From an uncultured Prevotellaceae bacterium (GTDB lineage Bacteria > Bacteroidota > Bacteroidia > Bacteroidales > Bacteroidaceae), in the NCBI GenBank assembly GCA_900316475.1, contig ONDA01000039.1, positions 1 through 40,053 of the forward strand: a stretch of 40,053 bases of DNA, written 5' to 3'. A model generated the notes under the pieces. That model made no database searches and was not told the origin of the DNA. It saw only the letters and a program-made list of their open reading frames with translations. Shown one piece after another: positions 16,431 to 24,018 of this stretch. The first letter of the stretch is position 1. Each line of letters begins with the position of its first letter. Made by a program: the position numbers and the translations under genes.

Positions 16431-17678
16431 TTATTCATCCCGCATGGCATCGACGGGCTTAATGCTCATGGCACGGGCAGCAGGGGCAAGGCCTGCGAGG
16501 ACACCCATGGCCGAGACCATCAGGGCGGCGACGATGGCCGTCCAGAAACCTACCTGGAAATGAGCGGTGAGAATGCCGTCCTCGGTATTGGCAAGTTCCA
16601 GCATCTGCAGGATGAGCACGCCGAAGAGTATGCCACTCATGCCGGCCACCAGCGTCAGCACGATGCTCTCGCTGATAATCTGCGACAAAATCATGCGTGG
16701 CGTGGCACCGATGGCGCGGCGGATACCTATCTCGGTGGTGCGCTCACGTACAGTCACCATCATAATATTCGACACACCGATGGCACCTGCAAACAGTGTC
16801 CCCAAGCCTACCAGCCATATAAGGAAGTTGACGCCGCGGAACAAGTTGTCGAGCAACTGGAACAGCACCTCGGTGTTGAACACCATAGCTCCCTGCTCGT
16901 CCGTCGGGTCGATAGTGTGGGCACGGGCAATAGTTTCACGGATGCGCGGTGTGACACTCGACATCACCACACCCTTGCGGCCTGTAACGGCAATCACATC
17001 TACGGCGTTGCCACGATTATATGCCTGCTGCATGAAGGTGAGGGGCAGCGTGACACCCGTGCCGGTCTCGCCGCTGAAGCTGATGCCCTCGCTCATATTG
17101 TAGTCAACGCCCACAATCTGGTAGTAGATGTTGTCAATGCGGATGCGCTTGCCACAAGGGTCGCCGCCACCGGGGAACAGTTCCTTGTAGGTCTTTTTCT
17201 GGATGACGCACACCTTGCGATGGTCACGGATGTCGGCATCGTCGATGTAACGTCCGTAGTACATCTTCGGCTCGTTGACGCGCTGGAACTCAGGCATGGC
17301 ACCGCTAATGCCGATAGTAGCCTTACGGTCGCCGTAGTAGGCCGTGCCGCCATTACTGAAGAGCAGGGGCGTGACGACGTCAAGCTCAGGAACGCTGCGG
17401 CGCAGCCGATCCACATCCTTGTAGTCCATCGACCACATACGTCCCTTGCGGAAACCCTTATATGCCTTGGTGGTGGGCTGTGCCCACACCATAGCCGAGT
17501 TGGTGGCAAAGCCCGCGAAGTTCTGCTGCAGCAGTTCCTTCAGTCCCTGACCGCCACCCATCAGTGCCACGAGCATGAACACACCCCAGAACACGCCGAA
17601 GCCCGTCAGGAACGAGCGGCTCTTGTTGCGCGTCAGGGTGTCGAGCACTTCGCGATAACTGTCTATATCTATTCTCAT
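16431..17678 (-). CDS. MacB-type ABC transporter permease (second of pair)
   Basis: 415 residues. Layout is that of the MacB/FtsX exporters: one N-terminal membrane helix (about 22-42), a large periplasmic domain (about 45-280) and three C-terminal helices (about 283-309, 335-360, 378-402). GVSNIMMVTVRERTTEIGIRRAIGATP is the family hallmark that contacts the ATPase. It begins 2 bp after the preceding permease, so the two probably form a heterodimer powered by the ATPase at 18990-19649. Family knowledge: such pumps use a mechanical stroke to push substrates from the periplasm through HlyD and TolC. Substrate unknown. Confidence 0.92.
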   Translation of the reverse strand: MRIDIDSYREVLDTLTRNKSRSFLTGFGVFWGVFMLVALMGGGQGLKELLQQNFAGFATNSAMVWAQPTTKAYKGFRKGRMWSMDYKDVDRLRRSVPELDVVTPLLFSNGGTAYYGDRKATIGISGAMPEFQRVNEPKMYYGRYIDDADIRDHRKVCVIQKKTYKELFPGGGDPCGKRIRIDNIYYQIVGVDYNMSEGISFSGETGTGVTLPLTFMQQAYNRGNAVDVIAVTGRKGVVMSSVTPRIRETIARAHTIDPTDEQGAMVFNTEVLFQLLDNLFRGVNFLIWLVGLGTLFAGAIGVSNIMMVTVRERTTEIGIRRAIGATPRMILSQIISESIVLTLVAGMSGILFGVLILQMLELANTEDGILTAHFQVGFWTAIVAALMVSAMGVLAGLAPAARAMSIKPVDAMRDE

Positions 17679-17680
17679 AC

Positions 17681-19006
17681 TTACTCTGCTCTTAATGCTT
17701 CAATAGGAAGTATGCGGCTGGCCTTGAAGGCTGGGATGAGCCCTGCTATCGTACCAGCAATAATCATGACCATCGTGGCCTCTATACAAACATCCAGTCC
17801 GACGGTGGGGTCGAGGAACATCGTGGCCTTGAACAGGCCCGTGTCTATCGTCTCGTGACCTATCGTGGCATCCATGTACTCGTTGGCAAAGATGCCGAGC
17901 AACATGCCTATGTAGCCGAAGATGGTGGTGATGATGACACTCTCGACAATAATCAGCCGCAGGATGCTCCAGGGTTTGGCGCCGATAGCCTTGCGGATGC
18001 CAAACTCATGGGTACGCTCCTTGACGGTGATGAGCATGATGTTCGACACGCCCACAATACCAGACAACAGCGTGAAGAGACCCACAATCCAAAGAGCCGT
18101 GCGAATGATGCCAATGCCCTGTTCCATCTGCAGGTTCTGTGTGAAGCGGTTCCAGAGCCACACGGCGTCTTCATCTTCGGGATGGGCCTGATGCTCAGCG
18201 TTCAGCCTGCGACGGTAGTCTTTCTCAAAGTCCTCGTTGGCTTTCTCCGTATTCAGTCCGTGGAAGGTGAACTCTATGCGCCCGGCATCGTCGGTATTGG
18301 CTCCAAAGATGCGCTTTATAGCAGAGTACGATGAGAATATCTCGCCGCGACCGTTCTCCTGCTCCTTGTAGATGCCTACCACCTTGAAGGCGAAGTTCCC
18401 AACATTGACGAAGCGGCCCACCAAAGCCCCCGAAGCCCCCCCTACGGCCCCCGAGGGGGCTTCGTTAGTTTTGCGGGCAGATGCTATTGTAGCCCCCTCG
18501 GGGGCAGAAGGGGGGGCTAATTCCTTCGCCTGCTTATTACTCAACACGAGCACCTTCCGGCTCTCGCGGATATCAATATCATTGATGAAGCGGCCGTGCA
18601 GCAGTTCCACCTTGTTAATCTTCGTGTGGTTGGGATAGACACCGCTGATACTCGAACTGAGATACTGTTGTCCCAGACTGATGACGGCGCTGGTGTTATA
18701 CTGTGCACCTACTTCGTCCACGTTCTCCGCAAACTCCTTTTCGGTAATCTCCATGTCGGTCTTGTGCAGGCGGATGTCGCGGCCCTCCTTCAGTCCCTGG
18801 TAGGGTTTCGACGTCCATCCGCCGAACACCACCATCGACGAAGAGAGGAAGCGGTTGCTCTGCTTGAGGTTGGCATTGATAAGCCCATTGCCCGCCCCGA
18901 GCAGCACGATAAGCATGAAGATGCCCCACGCCACGGCAAAGCCCGTCAGCGTGGTGCGCAGTTTGTTGCGGCGCGCCGTCTGCCATATTTCATTCAATAA
19001 CTCCAT
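17681..19006 (-). CDS. MacB-type ABC transporter permease with in-frame repeat insertion
   Basis: 441 residues with the same plan as its neighbour: N-terminal helix about 22-42, periplasmic domain, three C-terminal helices, and GVSNIMLITVKERTHEFGIRKAIGAKP. The start overlaps the ATPase stop by 17 bp. Oddity: residues about 164-195 (PPSAPEGATIASARKTNEAP and onward) are encoded by a G/C-rich inverted repeat and interrupt an otherwise normal stretch between NKQAKEL and VGRFVNVGNFAFKVVGIYKE, so the protein is about 30 residues longer than expected. The insertion keeps the frame and falls in a periplasmic loop, where it may be tolerated. Confidence 0.9.
   Translation of the reverse strand: MELLNEIWQTARRNKLRTTLTGFAVAWGIFMLIVLLGAGNGLINANLKQSNRFLSSSMVVFGGWTSKPYQGLKEGRDIRLHKTDMEITEKEFAENVDEVGAQYNTSAVISLGQQYLSSSISGVYPNHTKINKVELLHGRFINDIDIRESRKVLVLSNKQAKELAPPSAPEGATIASARKTNEAPSGAVGGASGALVGRFVNVGNFAFKVVGIYKEQENGRGEIFSSYSAIKRIFGANTDDAGRIEFTFHGLNTEKANEDFEKDYRRRLNAEHQAHPEDEDAVWLWNRFTQNLQMEQGIGIIRTALWIVGLFTLLSGIVGVSNIMLITVKERTHEFGIRKAIGAKPWSILRLIIVESVIITTIFGYIGMLLGIFANEYMDATIGHETIDTGLFKATMFLDPTVGLDVCIEATMVMIIAGTIAGLIPAFKASRILPIEALRAE
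18434..18518. repeat. Inverted pair of 28-bp G/C-rich repeats inside a permease gene
   Basis: 18434-18461 and 18491-18518 are inverted copies of a 28-bp unit AGCCCCCCC-N5-CCCCCGAGGGGGCT with up to three mismatches in the middle, separated by 29 bp. Each unit holds its own palindrome CCCCCGAGGGGG. Total insertion about 95 bp within the coding frame. Confidence 0.85.
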
Positions 19007-19649
19007 CCTTGATACGTATTATGCGGTTAGTCTGTTCGGCCACCGTCGGGTCGTGGGTCACTATAATCTCGGTGATATGCTCATCCTGGTTCAGCTGTTT
19101 CAGCAGCTGCATCACCTCTACGCTCGTCTTCGAGTCGAGGGCTCCCGTGGGTTCGTCGGCCAGGATAATCTTCGGGTTCGTAATCAGCGCCCGGGCAATG
19201 GCTACACGCTGCCGCTGACCTCCGCTGAGCTCGTTGGGATAGTGGGTGGCCCAGTTCTTCAGTCCTAAGCGCTCAAGGTACTCCATAGCCAGGGCGTGGC
19301 GCTTCTTCCGGCTCACGCCCTGGTAAAATAATGGCAACTCAACGTTTTCCACGGCATTCTTAAACGAGATGAGATTAAACGACTGGAAAATAAAACCTAT
19401 CATGTGGTTGCGATAGGAGGCCGCCTTCGTCTCCGACAGGTTCCAGATGGGCACGCCCGCCAGCTCGTAGGTTCCCGAGTCGTAGTTGTCGAGGATGCCG
19501 AGGATGTTCAACAGCGTCGACTTGCCGGAGCCTGAGGCTCCCATGATGCTCACGAACTCGCCCTCGGCAATGTCGAGGTTGATGCCTTTCAGCACGTGCA
19601 GCGGCTGTGCGCCGTAGTAGGTCTTGTTTACGTCTTGTAAATGAATCAT
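18990..19649 (-). CDS. MacB/LolD-type ABC transporter ATPase
   Basis: 219 residues from ATG 19649 (MIHLQDVNKTYYGAQPLHVL); an earlier in-frame start would add 13 unlikely residues. Walker A GASGSGKST, Q-loop in FIFQSFNLI, signature LSGGQRQRVAIARAL, Walker B IILADEPTGALD and H-loop VTHD are all intact. It energises the two MacB-type permeases encoded directly downstream, the first of which overlaps its 3' end. The GntR-type regulator gene lies 39 bp upstream. Confidence 0.95.
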   Translation of the reverse strand: MIHLQDVNKTYYGAQPLHVLKGINLDIAEGEFVSIMGASGSGKSTLLNILGILDNYDSGTYELAGVPIWNLSETKAASYRNHMIGFIFQSFNLISFKNAVENVELPLFYQGVSRKKRHALAMEYLERLGLKNWATHYPNELSGGQRQRVAIARALITNPKIILADEPTGALDSKTSVEVMQLLKQLNQDEHITEIIVTHDPTVAEQTNRIIRIKDGVIE

Positions 19650-19688
19650 TTTGGTTGATGGTTTGTATGTTAGACGCAAATACCGCAC

Positions 19689-20045
19689 TTATTGTTGCGC
19701 ATCATACGCATCTTTAACATCTTCTAACGTAATACCCAACAGTTGCATCTGCCGGAACAGCTCTGGCAGTCGCTGCTTCATGAACGCCCGCTTGCGCTCC
19801 TTCAGTATCTGCTTCTTGGCACCGGGCGTCACGAAGTAGCCCAGTCCGCGCTTATTATAGATAATGTTCGCACGCGACAGTTCGTCGTAGGCCTTCACCG
19901 CCGTATTCGTATTCACCTCAAGGAGCACGGCGTACTCCCTGACGGACGGTATGCGGTCATCGTCCTTATACGCTCCCGACAGGATCTCGTCGCACAGACG
20001 GTCAGCCATCTGGAGGTATATCGCTTTATCATTTGTAAATATCAT
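19689..20045 (-). CDS. GntR-family regulator, YtrA type
   Basis: 118 residues from the ATG at 20045, which overlaps the previous stop as ATGA; an ATG four codons earlier is possible. The N-terminal 75 residues are a GntR winged helix (AIYLQMADRLCDEILSGAY, RIPSVREYAVLLEVNTNTAV, AYDELSRANIIYNKRGLGYF). A short helical tail of about 40 residues follows instead of a large effector domain, which defines the YtrA subgroup. Family knowledge: YtrA proteins repress ABC transporter operons and respond to cell-envelope stress in Firmicutes. Here the gene lies between two ABC units of the operon. The palindrome at 21850-21873 is its likely binding site. Confidence 0.9.
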   Translation of the reverse strand: MIFTNDKAIYLQMADRLCDEILSGAYKDDDRIPSVREYAVLLEVNTNTAVKAYDELSRANIIYNKRGLGYFVTPGAKKQILKERKRAFMKQRLPELFRQMQLLGITLEDVKDAYDAQQ

Positions 20046-20911
20046 ACGTTCAACCATTTATTGTTAATGACTTGCATGCGGCAGAACAGCTTGTAAGAAG
20101 CCCAGTAGTGGAAGGCGATGAGCAGCATCATCGCTGAGTTGATGATATAGAACGCCGGATGGAAAGTCTCTGTATAAGTCTGCGTCTTCTCGTCCCAGGT
20201 GCCGGTGATGAAATCGAAGTGGAAACTATTCCAGTCTATCTGGTTCAGAAGCATTATCATCAGGATGCCGACAACGACGATGGTGCCACTGGTGAACAGG
20301 AACTGCTGGCGACGGAACAGCGTGCCGCCTACGATATAGAGTGAGTGGACGTAGAATGCCCAGACGAGGAGCATCCATACCATGTGCCAATCTTGGAAAG
20401 CACCCCACGGATGCTCACCGTCACGTCCCATGACAGGCATGGTGAAGCCCCAGACGACGATGCGTCCCGTCAGCCAGTCCACCAGTACGCGCAGGACGTC
20501 GGCCAGTATGAAGGCACCAATGGTCAGGAACAGCATCATCACCACGGAAATCAGCACGCTGACGACGTATTTCTCCACGTTGCTGACGGGCCAGAGCAGA
20601 TAGGCCGAGCGCTTCCGGGTGTCCTTCATCTGCGAGAATATGCCGCTGGCCGTAAACAGCATAGCGAAGCAGAAGAATACAATACCGAATACGGAGGTCT
20701 GCTCTACGATTCTGCTATAGTGAACTAACAAGTCGCTGGGATAGTTGGCTGCCAAATGCGAGTAGCTGCTGTCAGCCACACGGGTGAAGAACAGGTTGGC
20801 CATGAACATCACCAGCGTATAGATGCCAAACAGTCGGATCCACGTCTTGCGCTCTACCAGGAAATGGCACTTCAGTGCCTGCGAAAATCTATTGAAATTA
20901 AATGTACTCAT
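20042..20911 (-). CDS. Multi-pass membrane protein, probable ABC permease partner
   Basis: 289 residues with about six hydrophobic segments (near 27-43, 73-92, 112-136, 180-200, 207-226 and 260-278), the usual topology of an ABC-2 type permease subunit. No sequence motif fixes the family. It is placed between an ABC ATPase gene lacking another membrane partner and the GntR gene (4-bp overlap), so it is most probably the membrane half of that ATPase. The 73-bp gap to the ATPase gene carries ACGAATT-type repeats. Substrate unknown. Confidence 0.75.
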   Translation of the reverse strand: MSTFNFNRFSQALKCHFLVERKTWIRLFGIYTLVMFMANLFFTRVADSSYSHLAANYPSDLLVHYSRIVEQTSVFGIVFFCFAMLFTASGIFSQMKDTRKRSAYLLWPVSNVEKYVVSVLISVVMMLFLTIGAFILADVLRVLVDWLTGRIVVWGFTMPVMGRDGEHPWGAFQDWHMVWMLLVWAFYVHSLYIVGGTLFRRQQFLFTSGTIVVVGILMIMLLNQIDWNSFHFDFITGTWDEKTQTYTETFHPAFYIINSAMMLLIAFHYWASYKLFCRMQVINNKWLNV

Positions 20912-20917
20912 AATTGT

Positions 20918-20979
20918 CTATTCGTTTAATTCGAGGAAATCTGTGATTCAATAATTCGTGAAATTTGTGAAATTCGTGG
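20918..20979. repeat. ACGAATT-type intergenic repeat
   Basis: TTCGTTTAATTCG on one side and ATTCGTGAAATTTGTGAAATTCGTGG on the other fill the ATPase-permease gap. Same repeat words as at 22071-22203 and 28104-28172, here without a good inverted partner. Confidence 0.5.
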
Positions 20980-20984
20980 TCCTT

Positions 20985-21815
20985 TTACAATACTGATCCT
21001 GTCTTTGAGGTTGTCTTGTAGTTGAACAGCAGTTCGAGGTTCACCTGGGTCTCGGCGTCACCCTCCTGTCGACGACGGATGACAGCATTGCCTTGCAGCG
21101 TCGGTTCGGCATAGAGCACGCTGTCGTCCATCTGCTGCGGCGAACGGTATTCGAAGGTGTACAGGTCCTGAATCTCCTGTATCGACGCATTCAGCAATAC
21201 CGAGCGCTGGTCGAGCATCAGGATATGGTCGAGCATCTGCTCCACGTCGTGTACCTGATGGGTAGAGACCACCACGGTGCGCTCTTCCGTCATGTGGCGG
21301 GCAATGACCTTGCGGAACTGCGACTTCGAGGGGATGTCCAGTCCGTTGGTCGGTTCGTCCATGAAGAGATACTTCGTGTTGGTAGCCATGGCAAAGGCGA
21401 TATAGGCCTTCTTGCGCTGACCCATCGACAGCTCGTTCAGATGTACGTCGGAAGGCAGTTCGAAGTCGGCCAGACACTCCTGCAACACCTCGTCAGAGAA
21501 GTTTGGGTAGAAAGGCTTGTAGAGCTTCACATATTCCGAGAGACGGATGGCGGGCATCTCGAACTCCTCCGTCACAAAGAAGATGTCGCGCAGGGTTTCG
21601 GGCTGCCGCTTGTCTGTTGCTACACCATCGCAACTCACGGAACCGGCCTGCGGACGTAGCAGACCGCTAATCAGGTAGAGCAGCGTAGACTTGCCCGTTC
21701 CGTTCTTACCTAACAACCCGTAGATGCGGTTCTCCTCCAGCCGCAGGCTGAAATCGTCGAATACCAGACGCTTCGATCCGGCATACTTGAAACTGATGTG
21801 GTTTACTTCAATCAT
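20985..21815 (-). CDS. ABC transporter ATPase, first gene of the efflux operon
   Basis: 276 residues. Walker A GLLGKNGTGKST, signature LSMGQRKKAYIAFAMA, Walker B YLFMDEPTNGLD and H-loop VVSTHQVHDVE are intact. The C-terminal 60 residues after the nucleotide-binding domain are an extension common in ABC-2 type ATPases. It resembles the YtrB group, which agrees with the YtrA-type regulator two genes downstream. A strong promoter with an overlapping palindrome lies 60 bp upstream. Confidence 0.92.
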   Translation of the reverse strand: MIEVNHISFKYAGSKRLVFDDFSLRLEENRIYGLLGKNGTGKSTLLYLISGLLRPQAGSVSCDGVATDKRQPETLRDIFFVTEEFEMPAIRLSEYVKLYKPFYPNFSDEVLQECLADFELPSDVHLNELSMGQRKKAYIAFAMATNTKYLFMDEPTNGLDIPSKSQFRKVIARHMTEERTVVVSTHQVHDVEQMLDHILMLDQRSVLLNASIQEIQDLYTFEYRSPQQMDDSVLYAEPTLQGNAVIRRRQEGDAETQVNLELLFNYKTTSKTGSVL

Positions 21816-21849
21816 ATTGCTATATTCTTAATGGTTTTTATACCGTTTT

Positions 21850-21873
21850 AGTGTACTACTTAAATAGAACACT
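21850..21873. promoter_or_regulatory. Palindromic operator, probable GntR/YtrA site
   Basis: A 24-bp palindrome, AGTGTA-N12-AACACT on the plus strand, matches its own complement at 20 of 24 positions (centre TTAA). It directly follows the -7 box of the operon and covers the expected transcription start, an ideal place for repression. From memory, B. subtilis YtrA recognises AGTGTA and TACACT half-sites; each strand here carries one exact half-site. Confidence 0.7.
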
Positions 21874-21874
21874 G

Positions 21875-21906
21875 CAAAAGTAATACAAATATGCATACGC
21901 TCCAAA
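21875..21906 (-). promoter_or_regulatory. Promoter of the eight-gene efflux operon
   Basis: Minus strand: TTTG at 21903-21906, 20 bp, then TACTTTTG at 21875-21882, both perfect matches to the Bacteroidetes consensus. The leader would be about 55 nt. Confidence 0.8.
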
Positions 21907-22070
21907 CTTTTGGGCAAAAAAATGAAGGCGGAAGTGCATTTTTAACATTTCTACCTTATTATAATATAAGCGGTAATAAGAATCAGCTTATTGTTTCTAA
22001 TTTGTCGATACAGATTATTTCTAATTGTTGAGACAGATTATTCTAATTCAAGTTTCGTAAGTATTTTTTT

Positions 22071-22203
22071 ACCACGAATTTCACGAATTTCACGAATTTG
22101 GCTGCGCGTTGTTAATTTAAACGAATTTCACGAATGAAATCGATCTAGATGCATCATAACATCCTGCATAGAAAATTCGTTTAATTCGTTAAATTCGTAG
22201 TCG
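22071..22203. repeat. ACGAATT-type inverted repeat element
   Basis: ACCACGAATTTCACGAATTT on the left and AATTCGTTTAATTCGTTAAA followed by TTCGTAG on the right are loosely complementary, enclosing about 80 bp. The element resembles the better preserved one at 28104-28172. Confidence 0.55.
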
Positions 22204-22276
22204 TTATAAAACTTGAGAAAGTTGAATTACACTAATTTAATAATGAACAAAGATTTGAAGATTTAAAAGATTTTGA

Positions 22277-22328
22277 GCCGACAGGCGACAAAGATTAGTT
22301 GCTAATTTGCTACGCGTAGGCTATCGGC
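22277..22328. other. Possible structured RNA or DNA element
   Basis: The ends GCCGACAG and CTATCGGC pair with one mismatch. Inside, GCGAC pairs with GTTGC, and CTACGCGTAG is self-complementary, so a closed stem with two inner arms can be drawn. No known RNA family is recognised, and it could be chance. Confidence 0.25.
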
Positions 22329-22424
22329 ACTTGCGGCAAAAAGTCGTGAAGACGGACTTACGGCTTAAGACTAACCGAACGTCTTGTACAAACGATACGT
22401 AAATAGGAAAAAGAAAAGTAGGTG

Positions 22425-22716
22425 ACACCTCTTACACCTGGCACTTAACTCGCTGTATTTCAGTACGGTTCCCCAACAGGTTGGTAGCACCTGAAGTCGC
22501 ACCAATGGTCGCACCAACCGCCGTGAAACATTTCTGTCACGGCCTCTCGTTTTTCTGAGAGGCCGTGAAATTTTTCTGAGAGGCCGTTACGTTCTCGGTC
22601 CCTTCCGTGAAACATTCCGCCACTGGTGCGACCACTGGTGCGACCACTGGTGCGACTATGCCACCAGAAAATGGCTACTGAAAATCAGCGAGTTAAGTGC
22701 CAGGTGTAAGAGGTGT
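22425..22716. repeat. 292-bp foldback element with 41-bp terminal inverted repeats
   Basis: Arms 22425-22465 and 22676-22716 are inverted copies, identical at 39 of 41 positions. Inside are a hairpin CACGGCCTCTC/GAGAGGCCGTG (22538-22567), three tandem 12-bp ACTGGTGCGACC units (22622-22656), and GTCGCACCAATGGTCGCACC (about 22497-22516), which is complementary to those units. It has no coding capacity, so it resembles a non-autonomous MITE-like or foldback element. Confidence 0.8.
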
Positions 22717-22773
22717 GGGTATATGTCAAACACCTAAGGGTACGTGATTTCCGGAAGATCTGTCATGAAACAG

Positions 22774-22806
22774 AAGAGGCGTGCCCGCAATGGGGACACG
22801 CCTCTT
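22774..22806 (-). terminator. Terminator hairpin after fba
   Basis: AAGAGGCGTG and CACGCCTCTT form a 10-bp stem, extended by partial pairing of CCC with GGG, 24 bp past the fba stop. The T-run on the minus strand is weak (CTTCTGTTTC). Confidence 0.65.
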
Positions 22807-22830
22807 GATAGTCTGTTGATGTGGGAATGC

Positions 22831-23838
22831 TTAGCACTGAGCGAGCTTGCCGTCAGAACCGAGGACGTCTACAATCTTATGGATGTACATCTTCTTCATG
22901 TTCTCACGTGCGGGCTTCAGATACTGGCGAGGATCGAAGTGGTCGGGATGCTCAGCCAGATACTTGCGAACGGCAGCGGTCATGGCCAGACGCGAGTCTG
23001 AGTCGATGTTAATCTTGCAGACGGCGCTCTTAGAAGCCTCACGCAGCTGCTCCTCGGGGATACCGACGGCGTCGGGCAGGTTGCCACCGTACTTGTTGAT
23101 GGTGTCGACCTCGTCCTGGGGAACAGAAGAAGAGCCGTGGAGCACGATGGGGAATCCGGGCAGTTTCTTCTCAATCTCGTGCAGCACGTCGAATGCCAAT
23201 GGCGGCGGAACGAGCTTGCCGGTCTTCGGGTCGCGGGTACACTGCTCGGGCTTGAACTTGTAAGCACCGTGGCTCGTACCGATAGAGATAGCCAGCGAGT
23301 CGCAGCCTGTACGGGTAGCGAAGTCGATAACCTCCTCGGGCTTGGTGTAGTGGCTCACCTCAGAGGCAACCTCGTCCTCAACACCGGCCAGCACACCGAG
23401 TTCGCACTCGACGGTGACATCATACTTGTGAGCATACTCTACCACCTGACGGGAAATCTTGATGTTCTCCTCGTAGGGCAGAGACGAACCGTCGTACATC
23501 ACGCTGGAGAAGCCCATGTCGATGCAGTCCTTGCAAAGCTCGAAGCTGTCACCATGGTCGAGGTGAAGCACGATTTCAGGATGCTCACAGCCCAGTTCCT
23601 TGGCGTATGCCACGGCACCCTCGGCCATATAGCGGAGGATGGTAGCGTTGGCATAGTTACGGGCACCCTTAGACACCTGCATGATGACGGGCGACTTTGT
23701 CTCGACGGCAGCCTGTACGATAGCCTGCATCTGCTCCATCGTGTTGAAGTTGAAAGCGGGGATAGCATAGCCACCGGCTACTGCTCTCTTGAACATCTCG
23801 CGAGTATTCACGAGACCTAAATCCTTGTAGTTTACCAT
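22831..23838 (-). CDS. fba: Class II fructose-bisphosphate aldolase
   Basis: 335 residues. Zinc and catalytic motifs: VLHLDHGDSFELCKDCID (zinc His and catalytic Asp), VECELGVLAGVEDE, SIGTSHGAYKF and PIVLHGSSSVP. Reaction: reversible cleavage of fructose 1,6-bisphosphate to dihydroxyacetone phosphate and glyceraldehyde 3-phosphate in glycolysis and gluconeogenesis. It has its own promoter and terminator, so it is a single-gene unit. Length is normal for the family. The frame opens at ATG 23838 with no better alternative. Confidence 0.96.
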   Translation of the reverse strand: MVNYKDLGLVNTREMFKRAVAGGYAIPAFNFNTMEQMQAIVQAAVETKSPVIMQVSKGARNYANATILRYMAEGAVAYAKELGCEHPEIVLHLDHGDSFELCKDCIDMGFSSVMYDGSSLPYEENIKISRQVVEYAHKYDVTVECELGVLAGVEDEVASEVSHYTKPEEVIDFATRTGCDSLAISIGTSHGAYKFKPEQCTRDPKTGKLVPPPLAFDVLHEIEKKLPGFPIVLHGSSSVPQDEVDTINKYGGNLPDAVGIPEEQLREASKSAVCKINIDSDSRLAMTAAVRKYLAEHPDHFDPRQYLKPARENMKKMYIHKIVDVLGSDGKLAQC

Positions 23839-23880
23839 AATTATTTGTATTTTGAATATTGGGTTTTAATTTTTCGAGCG

Positions 23881-23888
23881 CAAAGTTA
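23881..23888 (-). promoter_or_regulatory. -7 promoter box for fba
   Basis: Minus-strand TAACTTTG is a perfect TAnnTTTG, giving a leader of about 35-40 nt. The region 23889-24018 otherwise holds only a 7-bp hairpin AAACTGC/GCAGTTT at 23987-24005 past the GH97 stop, too weak to call a terminator. Confidence 0.6.
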
Positions 23889-24018
23889 CACAATTCTTTT
23901 GAAACGGAGAAAAGAAAAGCGTGCGGATTACGCAGATTTCACGGTTTTTAATTCTTTTCGGCAGTCTTAGCGGAGCCCACGACGAGAAACTGCAACGCGC
24001 AGTTTGCAATTACAGTTG

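Larger units (their letters stand above)
21907..22424. other. Gene-free stretch with repeats and a possible folded RNA
   Basis: No open frame of coding character was seen. 21994-22048 holds a tandem repeat (TTTCTAATTTGTCGATACAG, ATTA, then TTTCTAATTGTTGAGACAG, ATTA). 22071-22203 holds ACGAATT-type repeats. 22277-22328 can fold into a closed multi-stem shape. The remainder to 22424 shows nothing I can name. Confidence 0.5.

Noticed and set aside
21816-22773. Hidden tRNA or rRNA genes in the 0.9-kb gap
   Set aside because: No tRNA cloverleaf with T-loop GTTCRA and no rRNA-like sequence found by eye on either strand.
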